A DNA stretch of 64,000 nt from NCBI GenBank assembly GCA_049999765.1, contig JBNGIQ010009427.1, positions 27,272-91,271 on the forward strand, written 5' to 3'. A program made the translations under genes and the position numbers. The notes below the pieces were generated by a model, which saw only the letters and a list, made by a program, of their open reading frames with translations, was not told where the DNA came from and did not search any database. The stretch comes from Phaeoceros laevis (Eukaryota; Anthocerotophyta; Anthocerotopsida; Notothyladales). Each line of letters opens with the position of its first letter. Position 1 is the stretch's first letter. Shown here piece after piece: positions 29,161 through 40,121 of the stretch.

Positions 29161-32025
29161 ATGACTCAACAGGTCTTTTCGAGGTGCGTTGATCGATTCC
29201 GTGACCCACGGCTTCACCGCAATGGTTTTCAGCTTCATTACAAGTCTCCAGATTTTCGGCATAAAAGTAGCAAACAGCCACTTTGGATAGACAGCCGGAA
29301 TACTCCACAGTGGATAGCTGAAGCTCTACAGAGAACAACATCCACAGAAGATGGAAGCGGCAGTGGTACTAGCTCTCATGGTGAGTGCAAAGTTGGGAAT
29401 GCACCTCTTCGTGACCCGTTTTCCTGGACTGCACTAATATCTAAATACACAAAGGGTGGCCAATTTAGGCAGGCCTTAAGAATGTATGAGGAAATGCGAG
29501 GGCAAAGAGTCAAACCAAGCTCCTATACATTTGTTGCGGCGTTGAAAGCATGCAGTGGTTTGCAGGATCTGGAAAGTGCCAAACAGTTGCACTCTGAGGT
29601 GGTAAAAACTGGGCTCGACTCCCATGTGTATGTGGGGACCATGCTGGTAGACACGTATGTGAAATGTGGGAGCCTCGTGGATGCTTGGCATGTCTTTGAG
29701 AAAATGCCTGTCCGCAATGTGGTTTCTTGGAATGCTATGATATTGGGATACGCGCAGATGGAAAAAGGTGAACAGGCTTTGCAGTTGTTTGCACGGATGC
29801 AACTGGAAGGTGTGGCACCCAATGATCGAACATTTGTTGGTGCACTGAAGGCTTGCAGTAGCTTGGCAGCCTCTGGAGAGGACAATCAAGCCCATTACAC
29901 TGTTTTGAAAAAACAATGCCTGGAGCAAGTGAAGGCCATTCACTCACAAGTGCTGAAAAGCGGGTTGGAGTTGGACGTATTTGTGGGAACAATGCTGGTG
30001 GATGCGTATGCGAAATGTAGAAGCTTAGTGGAAGCCAGGTGCGTTTTTGAGAAGATGGCTCATCGCAATGTGGTTTGCTGGACCGCCATGATCTCGGGTT
30101 ACTCTCAGATGGAGGAGGCTGAAGAGGCTTTGCAACTCTATGTAAGGATGCAGCAAGAAGGAGTGGCACCGAATGACCGAACTTTTGTGGGTGCACTCAA
30201 GGCGTGCAGTATCCTGGCTGCACTCAAGGAGGGGAAGCCAGGTGATGGAGAGCATGTGAAAAACCTATGTCTGGAGCAAGTCAGAGGGATCCACTTAGAT
30301 ATCGTTCAACGTAGATGTGAGTTAGTTGGATATGTGGCGCCCATGCTTTTAGATGTTTATTTGAAATGTGGGAGCCTTGTTGATGCAAGGCGTGTTTTTG
30401 AGAAGATGCCTCATCGTGATGTGGTTTCCTGGACTTCGTTGATACTGGGGTACGCTAGGGCGGAAGAGGGTGAAATTGCTCTCCAACTCTATTCACGGAT
30501 GCAGCAAGAAGGGGTGGCACCAGATGATCGAGTATTTGTTGGTGCTTTGAAGGCATGTAGTAGCCTGGCTGCGCTGGAAGAGGGAAGGAAAGATGATGAT
30601 GGTAGACGTATTATGAACAGGTGGCTGGAGCAAGTAAAAGCCATTCATTTGGAAGTGGTGAAGACAGGGTCTGATTCCTCTCTATTTGTGGGAAACATGC
30701 TAGTGGATGCATATGCCAAGTGTGGGAGTTTGGTGGATGCTAGGTGTGTCTTTGAGAAGATGCCTCGACATGATGTGGTTTCCTGGAACGCCTTGGTTTT
30801 GGCTTATGCACAGCTTGAAGAGGGTGAACAAGCTCTGCAACTGTATGCAGAGATGCAACGGGAAGGTGTGGAACCTGATGATCGGACTTTTGTAGGTGCG
30901 CTTAAGGCTTGCAGCAGCCTGGCTGCATCAGAGGAGGTTGATGCAGGGGGGCTGAAAATTCACTGCCTTGAGCAAGTTCGGACTCTTCACTCACATCTAG
31001 TCGAGAGGCAATTTGAGACAGATGTATTTGTCGGGACTATGCTAATAGACGTCTATGCAAAATGTAGGAGCTTGGTAGATGCAAGGCGTGTTTTTGACAA
31101 GATGCCTCACCGTAGTGTGGCTTCCTGGAATGCTATGATTCTAGGCTACGCTCAGATGGAAGAGGGTGAAGCAGCTTTGCAACTGTACGCACGGATGCAA
31201 CAGGAAGGTGTCTTGCCCAATGATCGGACGTTCATAGGTGCACTGAAGGCTTGTGGTTGTGTGGCAGGCCTGGAAAAAGGAAAAGAAGTCCATGGACAAA
31301 TGCTCGAATCTAAAATTGATGCCACTGGTCCATTTGTTGCTAGTAGTGTGATTGATATGTATGCTAGGTGCGGGAGCATGGTTGATGCACAACAGGTGTT
31401 CGATGCCCTGCCTACAAGAAACGTTGTGACATGGAATGCACTGCTCGCAGGATATGCTCGCCAAGGAGACTTTGGGCCTGTCATTGATTTATTTGTAAGG
31501 GCCAGAAGAGAGGGCATGCAGCCAAACGGCATCACTTTTCTCAGTCTTCTCACTGTATGCAATCATGCGGGCCTAGTGGACAAGGGTCAAGAGTACTTTG
31601 AGTCCATGAGCAGAGATTTTGGCATCAGTCCAACCTTGGAGCACTACAGTTGCATGGTTGACCTTCTGGGCCGTGCAGGCAAAGTCGAAAAAGCGATGGT
31701 GATGGTAAAGGCCATGCCCTTCCAGCCTGACCGTGGGGTGTGGAGATCTCTGCTGGGCGCCTGTCAAAAGTGGTGTAATGTGGAGCTTGGGAGACAGGCT
31801 TTTGAGTCTGCTGTAAGTTTGGATAGACACGATGCTGCAGCATACGTCTTGATGTCCAACATCTATGAGGCTGCCCATATGATCGAAGATGCGAAGGAGA
31901 TTCAAGCAATGCGAATAGAAGCACATTCATGGAAGCAGCCAGGTCAAAGCTGGTGGACTGATGTGAGTGGGACTGTGCATGCATTTTCGGTGGGGGATGA
32001 ACAGGTATTGAAACCCAAGCTATAA
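29161..32025 (+). CDS. PLS-class PPR protein, organelle RNA-binding, ends in an E domain
   Basis: Intronless frame of 954 residues, typical of this class. After an N-terminal region rich in Arg/His/Ser (possible organelle targeting) come PPR units from about residue 85: the first YTFVAALKACSGLQDLESAK, then about six near-copies of a block containing (V)G.MLVD.Y.KC.SLVDAR.VFEKMP, VVSWNAMILGYAQ.EEGE.AL, QLYARMQ.EGV.P and DRTFVGALKACSSLA. Each block includes a variable insert before LEQVKAIHSEV. The E region follows (YSCMVDLLGRAGKVEKAMVM, GVWRSLLGACQKWCNVELGR, YVLMSNIYEAA) and ends PGQSWWTDVSGTVHAFSVGD. PPR proteins of this type bind plastid or mitochondrial RNA and direct C-to-U editing; without a DYW domain this one would need a partner deaminase. 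A possible donor (CAG/gtattg) at the E-domain end could hide a downstream exon, but none is recognisable. The 3' end and about 365 bases beyond are duplicated, inverted, at 50208-50685. Confidence 0.88.
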   Translation: MTQQVFSRCVDRFRDPRLHRNGFQLHYKSPDFRHKSSKQPLWIDSRNTPQWIAEALQRTTSTEDGSGSGTSSHGECKVGNAPLRDPFSWTALISKYTKGGQFRQALRMYEEMRGQRVKPSSYTFVAALKACSGLQDLESAKQLHSEVVKTGLDSHVYVGTMLVDTYVKCGSLVDAWHVFEKMPVRNVVSWNAMILGYAQMEKGEQALQLFARMQLEGVAPNDRTFVGALKACSSLAASGEDNQAHYTVLKKQCLEQVKAIHSQVLKSGLELDVFVGTMLVDAYAKCRSLVEARCVFEKMAHRNVVCWTAMISGYSQMEEAEEALQLYVRMQQEGVAPNDRTFVGALKACSILAALKEGKPGDGEHVKNLCLEQVRGIHLDIVQRRCELVGYVAPMLLDVYLKCGSLVDARRVFEKMPHRDVVSWTSLILGYARAEEGEIALQLYSRMQQEGVAPDDRVFVGALKACSSLAALEEGRKDDDGRRIMNRWLEQVKAIHLEVVKTGSDSSLFVGNMLVDAYAKCGSLVDARCVFEKMPRHDVVSWNALVLAYAQLEEGEQALQLYAEMQREGVEPDDRTFVGALKACSSLAASEEVDAGGLKIHCLEQVRTLHSHLVERQFETDVFVGTMLIDVYAKCRSLVDARRVFDKMPHRSVASWNAMILGYAQMEEGEAALQLYARMQQEGVLPNDRTFIGALKACGCVAGLEKGKEVHGQMLESKIDATGPFVASSVIDMYARCGSMVDAQQVFDALPTRNVVTWNALLAGYARQGDFGPVIDLFVRARREGMQPNGITFLSLLTVCNHAGLVDKGQEYFESMSRDFGISPTLEHYSCMVDLLGRAGKVEKAMVMVKAMPFQPDRGVWRSLLGACQKWCNVELGRQAFESAVSLDRHDAAAYVLMSNIYEAAHMIEDAKEIQAMRIEAHSWKQPGQSWWTDVSGTVHAFSVGDEQVLKPKL

Positions 32026-32390
32026 GCTGCTGTGTGCAGAGTGAGATGCATTGGAGTGGATATGTTGTCGCAGCACAAAATGTTTTGAAGCCAAAACTGT
32101 GGAGGTTCTGATGCAAGATGTGTGCATCCATACAATGGTTTCGAAGTTCTCCAGCGCTGACACCAGAAGGCAGAATAGCTTTGACCGCAGGATCTCAAGG
32201 ACGAAGTCTATGTACCGTTGGAGGGGTGTGCCTATGCTGCCTTGGGGAACACAAGGTGGAAGTGTTGCGGTTTGACAGATGGAGCGTTTTTCAGGCTCAA
32301 CGATGTACTTCTAGCTGAAGCTAATCTTTTTTAGCTGAAGACAACGTGACAAATGGAGCAGAGGTTCACGAGGTGATCCTCTTGCAACAC
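32026..32390 (+). repeat. 3' flank of the PPR gene, present again inverted at 50208-50685
   Basis: Matches the minus strand of the second locus over 31920-32390 with a few indels. Short frames (ending AGSQGRSLCTVGGVCLCCLG) are conserved in both copies but unrecognised; shared ancestry rather than selection may explain it. Confidence 0.8.
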
Positions 32391-32748
32391 CTCATTCTTC
32401 CCGGTTCCGGTCATCCTTTGGTCAGATGCCTTCATGACACAGGTAGGGACTAGCTAGTCATCTTTGGGATTTGTTCTCTTTCTGGCCCCCGCCCCTTGCT
32501 TCTGATAGATAGCGGGTTCCGTTCACTTCGCATTCTCGTTACCAGACCAGTTTGGGTTATGTATCATGCTGACCTTATTTGGTGGTTCAGAGGGGCCACT
32601 GCACTTGATGAAGGGTTGGGGTTCAAGTTGACCTCTTTGCGGTATCAAACAGGCCAGCGTGGGCACTAATGTAAAGCTCATTTCTGGCTAGTCACTTATG
32701 CTTTTGACAAGTCCTTTTTACTTCTGCTGACACCCAATTATCTGCAGA

Positions 32749-32815
32749 TTCGTTGTTTGTGGAGCTCTGGTGCTGGATCCCCTTGTCGTGCCTAGAGCAT
32801 TTTTCACTGTGCATC
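32749..32815 (+). pseudogene. Fragment of UTR2-like transporter exon 4
   Basis: tgtggagctctggtgctgga against tgtggagctctggtgttgga of the intact gene (26012-26031), followed by a decayed match to the [12 protein letters not shown] coding stretch (gagcatttttcactgtg). No other exons nearby, so a small dispersed duplicate. Confidence 0.65.
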
Positions 32816-33264
32816 AGACCAGGCACTGGAGTAAGGCTGGTGCCAAATGTGAAAGTTCGATGGTGCATGTGAGGGATTCTGGTATCTAATGAGACTGGAG
32901 AAAGGAATAAAATCGATAGACCGCTGGAGTCGACATGGAGTCTGAGATAAGATATGCTTGTCCTGTATTTCATAAAATGACTCTATGTACTTTGGTCCTC
33001 TAGACGAAATAGTCGAAGGAAGAAGCTGGCAGGTTTCCCGAGGCCCCGAGGCCATGCGAACGCCATGAAAACAGACAAACCGTTTTTAATTTTTGAAACG
33101 CGTTATTTTACCTCGTTTTTACTCTGTGGAAGGTTTCCAGAGACCCAGACTGCAAGAAAGGTTCCCAGTCTTCATGTCCAAGTCTCCCAGGCGCAAACAT
33201 GGGCCCGTTAGGCTGGTTTTGCATGTGCACGCCTGGGCCGGTGTGAGATCACCGGCCCGAGCGT

Positions 33265-33364
33265 NNNNNNNNNNNNNNNNNNNNNNNNNNNNNNNNNNNN
33301 NNNNNNNNNNNNNNNNNNNNNNNNNNNNNNNNNNNNNNNNNNNNNNNNNNNNNNNNNNNNNNNN
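33265..33364. other. Assembly gap (100 N)
   Basis: Run of N of default length. Confidence 0.98.
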
Positions 33365-34171
33365 CTCCTATGAGAAAAAATTATTTTATTACCTTACATA
33401 GTATTGTTAGAAATTAGAAAGGTGACGTCGTGCTGATGCGGGATCAGCTTATCGGATTCTTGAGGCCATGGCTCGCGGTCAGCAAGGAAGATTCCTCCAA
33501 CGGGATGCTTGATACCCCGTTTTGCGTGGAAAGTGAGTTTGAGGGGCGACTTTCAAACCGGGCACGAAGAGCCCTTGTAAGGGACGTTTCATGGGTTTCG
33601 AAACCCCGGTCTCTTAAGTGACCCCACAGGCCATATGTGTCCTCTTCTCTCCTTGCCCACGATTTTGAAAATAATTATATATACAATGTTTTTAAAATTA
33701 TTAAAATTTTATATGGTTAGATAGAGCGCATCGAGCTCTATCCAACGGTATAGGGAACTCCATACTTTGAGGCTCCCAACCGGACAAAAAAAGGCCACAA
33801 AATATAACGGGCCCAACTAGGGCCCGTTATGGAATCGGTGCCCCGGGAGAGCGAAGCCGCGAAAAGTAACGGGGTTTACACGCCTGGGCGCTTAAGGGTT
33901 AAGTGATGCAAATGACCCGGTCGCACGGTGGATGAAATGGGGTTACATAGCGTATGCGCGCATGCGTGATGCCACATTTATGGAATACCGTCGCAAAACG
34001 TGACATACCGTCGCATGGGGTTCCTTATTATACCGGGTGGTCTATCGCCCGGCAAAAATGTAGACCTCACTAAAAATTTTCCTCTCTACATTTCTAACGG
34101 GTTGTCCAAAAATAGGGCGCCGGTTGCAGGCGCTTGTCGCGACTGGTGAGTTAGACCGGCACCGGCACCGG

Positions 34172-34268
34172 TGGCACTACATCGAAAACCAGCCTTTTAT
34201 TCGGCACGGGTGGCACTACATGGAAAACCAGCCTTGTCATGGCACTACATGGAAAACCAGCCTTGTCA
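34172..34268. repeat. Tandem repeat, 29-bp unit
   Basis: tggcactacatggaaaacca followed by gccttgtca occurs at 34211-34239 and 34240-34268, with a diverged earlier copy from 34172. Confidence 0.85.
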
Positions 34269-34574
34269 TGACTGCTTGTGCCGGAGGTTCCGTAACATTC
34301 CTGAAAAGACTGGCTCGTCTGGCAAACAGGTCGGCACTACTGGGAGACGCTGGCTACTTTGTTGCTACACTTGTCATTGCATGGCTCCTTGGACCGCCAG
34401 ATGCAACAGTGAAGGAAGCATGGTAGTCCACTGCCAAACAGCCTCAATTCTTCAATATCCAGCGACAGAATTGCTCGGATTTAGGACGTTTCCCGGAATC
34501 CGGCACAAGTGGCGGCATACGAAAGCGCAGTATCGGCAGACGCTTGCTCCAGCAGGTGGAACAGCAGCAGGAAG

Positions 34575-35258
34575 ATGGAAAATCCGAAGGAAGAGGTGAC
34601 GCATGTGATCCGGTCTCTGGTGTGCAAGCCGACGCTGGAGCGGCAGGAGGAAGTGCTTCGCCGCTACTTCACCCCTGACGTCGAGTTCTACCACTTCTCC
34701 GTCAACGACAAAGGCTTGGAAAACCTGATCGCAACCTACCAAATGGCGGAGCTCATGGTGAACTACCAGGAAGTGACATTCTACCATGTCACTCACGACG
34801 AGGGGCAGAACGCGGTGGCGGTGCACATGTTGGTGGAGGTCCGCCCTTGGCAGAAGCTCTTTGTTTCTGAAAAGCTGCATTTTCATGCCCTCCTGCAGTT
34901 GGAGGACCGCAGAGACGAGGACGGGCGGGTGAAGAAGTTCATCAAGGTGCAGCGGGACTACTTCATTCGGGATCCGATGATCCAGCTGCAGCCTGTCATC
35001 GGGGAGCTCTACAACTCTGACAGAATCCGGTTTCTCATTGGCCGCGTGTACGCCAACACCTTCCGCACCTTGCGCTTCTTCTACACCACCTTCGTCCCGT
35101 CCCCTGTCCAGAGGGTTCTCTTGAGACTCTGGATGGAAGGATTTCATGGCAAGGCTGGCACAACTGGAGCTGAAGCCTTTGGCACGAAGAGTGTGCTTGG
35201 CAACATTGCGAAACAAATTGACGATCTCAAGTACGCGAACGCTACGGCGAAGTATTAG
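34575..35258 (+). CDS. SigF-like NTF2-like domain protein, paralog 3
   Basis: The 227-residue product starts at the ATG 34575 (MENPKEEVTHVIRSLVCKPT), chosen because all three paralogs share MENP; the frame is open to 34509. It repeats the family blocks: ERQEEVLRRYFTPDVEFYHF, MAELMVNYQEVTFYHVTHDE, KKFIKVQRDYFIRDPMIQLQ, PVIGELYNSDRIRFLIGRVY. It lies 6 kb from the other two and in the opposite orientation, separated by the PPR gene and a gap, so the family spread locally with an inversion. It retains good coding signal and no frameshift. Confidence 0.8.
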   Translation: MENPKEEVTHVIRSLVCKPTLERQEEVLRRYFTPDVEFYHFSVNDKGLENLIATYQMAELMVNYQEVTFYHVTHDEGQNAVAVHMLVEVRPWQKLFVSEKLHFHALLQLEDRRDEDGRVKKFIKVQRDYFIRDPMIQLQPVIGELYNSDRIRFLIGRVYANTFRTLRFFYTTFVPSPVQRVLLRLWMEGFHGKAGTTGAEAFGTKSVLGNIAKQIDDLKYANATAKY

Positions 35259-36297
35259 TCCGAGAAATTGCAAAGCCACTCTGGTGGGGCTTGACAAGGC
35301 AAATTTCGTCAGGACGGTGTGATAGGTGTGGTTTGAGAATAACTGAGAAGCCTATCTAGAGGAATCACGGGAAGATTAGGCTAGCTGTAGAGCATGCTAT
35401 TTTAGCCATGTTGCTACTGTGGTGCCGCTGAAATGTAGGGGATAGGGCTGGTAGCCAAACTCCAGCTACATATAGCGGAGCTCGAGTTTTTGAAGGGGCG
35501 GGTTGTTGAAGGCGTGGTCCAGTTTTCTTCTCTTGAAGCACCTGTCCCTTGCATTGGAGTGAAAGCTTTGTGAGGCGGATTGAAGGTTCGAGAGTGCCCA
35601 TCAGTGCCACCAGCACGACATTCGGGTTTCGGGAGCGTGCCAGCCCGGATCGGAAGCAGCCTACGACCCACCATCTTGTGACTTCTGGCTCGCCTTGGTC
35701 ACAGGTCTTGACGTACAGTCTGCTGCAGTCACTCCGCCTGGCAGTCACCGAAAAGGCCGTTTGCACCCTGGTCCATGCACCATCGATGCCTTATCTGAAA
35801 CTTCTCTGTTCCTTCTTAATCTTCCACTTGCTGCATTGTTAATCAATTCTTGCTAGCCAGGCCTCAGTAGAGTAGGTTTACTTACAGCCTATTGGCATGA
35901 CAGCATTGCATTTCCCTGGTCAGATAGTTGAGCAGGAACCAGTGAAAACTAGTGGGTTCCTTCAGGCTTCAAACTTCAAATCGTGCTGCATCGACACTCC
36001 CTGTCCCATTTTTCATGTATGGGTTGCATTCTTCGCTTTATAAAGACGGTACTAGTTTGCCTTAGTGTAGCACGTGGTACATTTCTCTACATACTATCGG
36101 CCAGGATGTATTCATTACTTGCGTGAGTCGTGTAATACATGGAAGTCTATTACAGTACAAAAGTCTGCAGTCAAAATTTCACAAACGCATACTACAGAGA
36201 GCAGTGGTTGTCCTAGTATAACATGCACCCAGTAGAAAGTGCTAAAACTAAGCAGAATTTGGTTAGATTGAAGAGGCCCCAGAGTCCAATTGTTACG
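35259..36297. other. Spacer between NTF2 paralog 3 and DXR
   Basis: No gene recognised. Minus-strand frame 35365-35766 and the overlapping + frame have no domain or codon support. Probably untranslated 3' ends of the convergent flanking genes. Confidence 0.5.
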
Positions 36298-39159
36298 CTA
36301 AACCACCAAAACTTGTTTCCTCGATTCTGCAACCTGGGCTGCGTATTGCCTGGCCCACTGATCGTAGTGAACGATTTCTTCCAGGGAAGGGGCTGGCACA
36401 AGCTCATCTCGGTGCTTCTCGCAGGTGGCCTCAATAACGTTGACAATATCCAAGTACCCAATTCTGCATGCAGAACGCATGGACGATTCAGAACCTTAAT
36501 CTACCAAATTCATTCTCAACAGTGCTTCTGAAAATTGTGAAAGAGCGTACTTTTCGTCCAGGAATAGCTCCACGGCCTTCTCGTTGGCAGCACTCAGCAC
36601 CCCTGTCATTGTGCCACCTGCACGACCTGCTGAATATGACAGGTCCATAGATGGGTACTTTTCTCTCTCTGGGGCCCTGAATGTGAGGTTGCCCATTCTG
36701 AAAGAACAAAGCGAGAGAGAACGAGTTAGTTATATGAGCAACTTATATGCGTACAGTGTGCCGCTTCAGAGATGAACATCCCAAACAACCACTCACTTGA
36801 CGAAGTCAAGACGAGGCCAGGTCACTTCCGAGCAGTATATTCTTTCAGGCCAGGAGATTGTATAAAGAATAGGTAATCTCATGTCGGGCCATCCTAGTTG
36901 AGCAATGACGGATGAGTCCTGCTCAACAGTGACATAAAGGTCTGATATCAGCATAAATATTTCTACATGACAGCTTCAGTCCATCCTAAGTGATTGGAGC
37001 TTAAAAAGAGGGTTACCTGTGTCTCAACCATGGAGTGGACGATGGATTGGGGATGAATGACAATTTCGATGTCATCATAGGCTGCTCCAAAAAGGTAATG
37101 AGCTTCGATAACCTCCAAACCCTGTACGATCAATCGGGAGAGAGCAGACATCATTGTCATGTCCAGGCAAAGGAGGAGAAAAGCCAGAACGTACTACAAG
37201 AATTGGTCCACAGCCATGAAGAAGCATACATTTCAGGACTGTCTAAAGTGATTCCAATGATGGTTTCAGAGTATGCACCTTGTTCATGAGGGTTGCAGAG
37301 TCAACAGTAATTTTCCTTCCCATGCTCCAGTTGGGATGCTTTAGAGCATCTGCTACTTTTACCTCCTTCAGCTTTTCTACGGGCCAATCCCTACATTGTT
37401 GGATATATTTGACCAAACATCAGGACCTTGAAGTGGGTCAGCCCATCAGCTGAAAACTTTGTGAGCATAGCAAAGAATGATCAATTACAATTCCATATGC
37501 TTTAAGGTTACCTGAAGGCACCACCAGAGGCAGTGAGAATGACTCGACGTAGACCACCTTCTGGCAATCCTTGAATGCACTGCGTAAGACAGATGGGGTT
37601 TAGTTTTGGCATGGCCAACTACAAAGTAAAGAATGAACAGGAAAGGGCGATTTCTATAGGGAACCAGAAAGAACCCAAAAGCACCTGAAAGATTGCAGAG
37701 TGCTCTGAATCAGCTGGCAAAATCTTGATTCCATGCTTGTGAGCAAGCGGCAGGATATAGGGGCCACCAGCAATAAGAGTTTCCTTGTTTGCCAAAGCAA
37801 TGTCTTTCCCAGCTTCAATGGCTGCTACGGTTGGCTGTAAATCCAAGATTCGGTTAGTACAAACGTCAATAGACCCAGCTGTGAAGTTCAGACAATACAT
37901 GCAAAGGCTGAGTGCAAAGGATCCCTACCTTGAGCCCAGCACAGCCCACAATCCCAGTAACCACGCTTACAGCTTCTGGATGCCTTGCAACCTGAGAACG
38001 TCAGGTCAAGCATTTGTTAGCTTGATTGCTTCATACCTTTGTCAATAGTTCTCAGAGTCACCCCCACAGGATTTCCAACCATACCTCAATAGTACCCTCC
38101 TCCCCTATCATAACTTCAGGTTGCGGGTATACATCTGCAATCGCCTCTTTCAGCTCTGCGGCTAATTCCCCATTTCGAATGGCAACAAGGCTTGGCTTGA
38201 ATCGTCTTACCTGAAACGCCATGCATTATTACACAAACATGCTAAAGTCATCCAATTTACTGTCAAAGTTGATTTATCAATCTTCCAGGTCATGACAATC
38301 GGCAGACCCTCTCACATGCCAACAGGCAGCACAAACTGAAGCATATCCCAAAGCACAAACGGCTTGGAACCTCTGAAAATACCTGATCAGCAAGAAGAGT
38401 TACATTTGAGCCGGCAGCAAGGGCCACAACCTTGAACTTGTCTGGGTTCTCAGCAACTATGTCCAGAGTCTGCAATCACGTGAATAACCCCGCGCAAATG
38501 AGCAAATGAGGTCTGGTTCCACCGTAGTAGCACCCTAGATGGAGGCAGGGGACAAGCTTGAGCCAAATAAAGAATCACCTGAGTACCAATAGATCCCGTA
38601 GAACCAATCAGAGAAATAGGCTTGGGTCCATCACGTGTCTTCTTCACGCCGTCACTCACAGCCCTTCCTGGCCATGCAGGAGGCGGCCCAGATGCTGAGC
38701 ACCTCACACCCTGTGCCGGTTGATCATGTTCCCAAGAAGCACTTCTCCTCGCAGCTACAAAAAAGAACCAGAGGGAAGTAGCAGCCATTAGATAAGACTG
38801 GTAACAGACAGGCCTTTTTCCAAAACGTGTCTCTGGAGCCCTGTACCAGCCTAAACAGGTGGATGGAGTCATGTACCTTGAAGTCTGCAGCCAGAAAATG
38901 AAGATGTGTCGACGAATTTCAGCTTCGTTTCACTCTGCAGAGCCAGTCCTGACTTCGAATCAGGTAGTGACCCAGGACACAACTCACTGAAGCTTTGAGC
39001 ATAGATATATGCCCACGTAAAAAACGCCTTCCTACACCATCCCTGCTATTTCTCTACTTCTCTTTCTGCTCACTAGGAGACACTTACCGAAATCCCCGAT
39101 ACTGAACTCGACAAAGGAGTCTTCCCAAGTCCAGCCAATGCAACTGCTTCCAGGGCCAT
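36298..39159 (-). CDS. DXR: 1-deoxy-D-xylulose 5-phosphate reductoisomerase (plastid MEP pathway)
   Basis: Thirteen exons on -: 39088-39159, 38877-38934, 38579-38754, 38383-38469, 38085-38210, 37929-37991, 37685-37834, 37512-37579, 37279-37390, 37017-37121, 36797-36918, 36551-36697, 36298-36463. All join with GT-AG sites and phase to give 483 residues, the usual plant length. The enzyme converts DXP to 2-C-methyl-D-erythritol 4-phosphate with NADPH, the committed plastid isoprenoid step. Seen: transit peptide [18 protein letters not shown], the Pro-rich lead [11 protein letters not shown], the NADPH loop [97 protein letters not shown], and [20 protein letters not shown]. The metal ligands (Asp, Glu in ADSEHS; Glu in AANEKAVE) are present. 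The C-terminus runs on as RKQVLVV. No disruption seen. Confidence 0.96.
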
Positions 39160-40121
39160 TCTGCTTTCGGAGTCACAATCCCTGCTCCGCCTAGTGGCTC
39201 ACACTGTATAGCTAAGAACCGTATCTCTAAGCTTGCTCGTGTGCGATTTTCAGCCTGCTACGCGTCTGCAGATGGACACCTGCAGAGCACACTAAAGGAG
39301 TGGGAATGAGGAGGAGTGCTATCCAGCGAACTGCTCCGAAGTCGGGCTTATAGGCCCTTCCCAGCCTCAACACCAGCAACACACTACCTGCCTCAGGGAG
39401 ACTTGGCGAAACAAGGAGGTAGAGAGAATCGGAAGGCCGATGGCTGAACTACACTGGGAAATGACCGCGTCCCTGGACCAACAGCAAGGGCGATCAAACT
39501 GAGGAAGAATCCTGCCCGGGAGGATGTCCTGGAAGCAAGACAAAGCAGGTATCAGGCGAACTGTTTGTCAGCATGTGCTCCTGTTGCGAAGCATCCTCCC
39601 AGTTCCTCACGGCTCCGCACCCGGACCAAATTCTCGGGGGCTCAACAAAGCATCCAGCTCGCATTGACCAGTATCCGAGCTAGTCTACAGGGGCGGCACC
39701 CGACCTGTATCTTCCCTATTTCCGGTTAGAGTTCCGGGTCCTACCGGCCAGCGTTAGACCGGGTTGAGCCTTCCGGCTTGGCATTGGGTGGCGAGGGATA
39801 AAACACGGGAATCTGGAACTCTCCAAGTGATGACACGTGGTACCCCTAGCTCTGATTAAGACAGGTGGTTCACCGTGGTTGTGAGAACAACGTCACAATC
39901 ATTTGTCAACAAATCCGAAGTGGTCAAAGGATTAAAATTAGAACTGGTTGCTGAACGGCGTGCAGTTGGACTAACTCATGCGTGGGGTCAGGGGTAGGAG
40001 CGATTATTACGCACCAAAGACTTTCATGTTTATCGCCTGAGAGTGCGCTCTGAGTGGACTGATGAGATGATGGCAGCAGGGTGTGACCCGGTGTGTGAAC
40101 GCACCAAAACATGTTTGAAGT
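39160..40121. other. Promoter interval between divergent DXR and oxidoreductase genes
   Basis: No gene-like frame. Contains the presumed 5' leaders of DXR (-) and of the FAD oxidoreductase (+), so a shared regulatory interval is possible but not shown. Confidence 0.45.

Larger units (their letters stand above)
32391..34574. other. Spacer with transporter exon scrap, a gap and repeats
   Basis: 32749-32815 is a piece of the UTR2-like exon 4. 33265-33364 is a 100-base N gap. 34172-34268 is a tandem repeat of tggcactacatggaaaaccagcc. Homopurine/pyrimidine AT-rich sequence fills the remainder. No gene recognised. Confidence 0.5.

Noticed and set aside
34452-35297. 281-codon minus-strand frame
   Set aside because: Antisense shadow of NTF2 paralog 3, whose protein is conserved in two other genes.
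36223-36531. 102-codon + frame
   Set aside because: Antisense to the last DXR exon.
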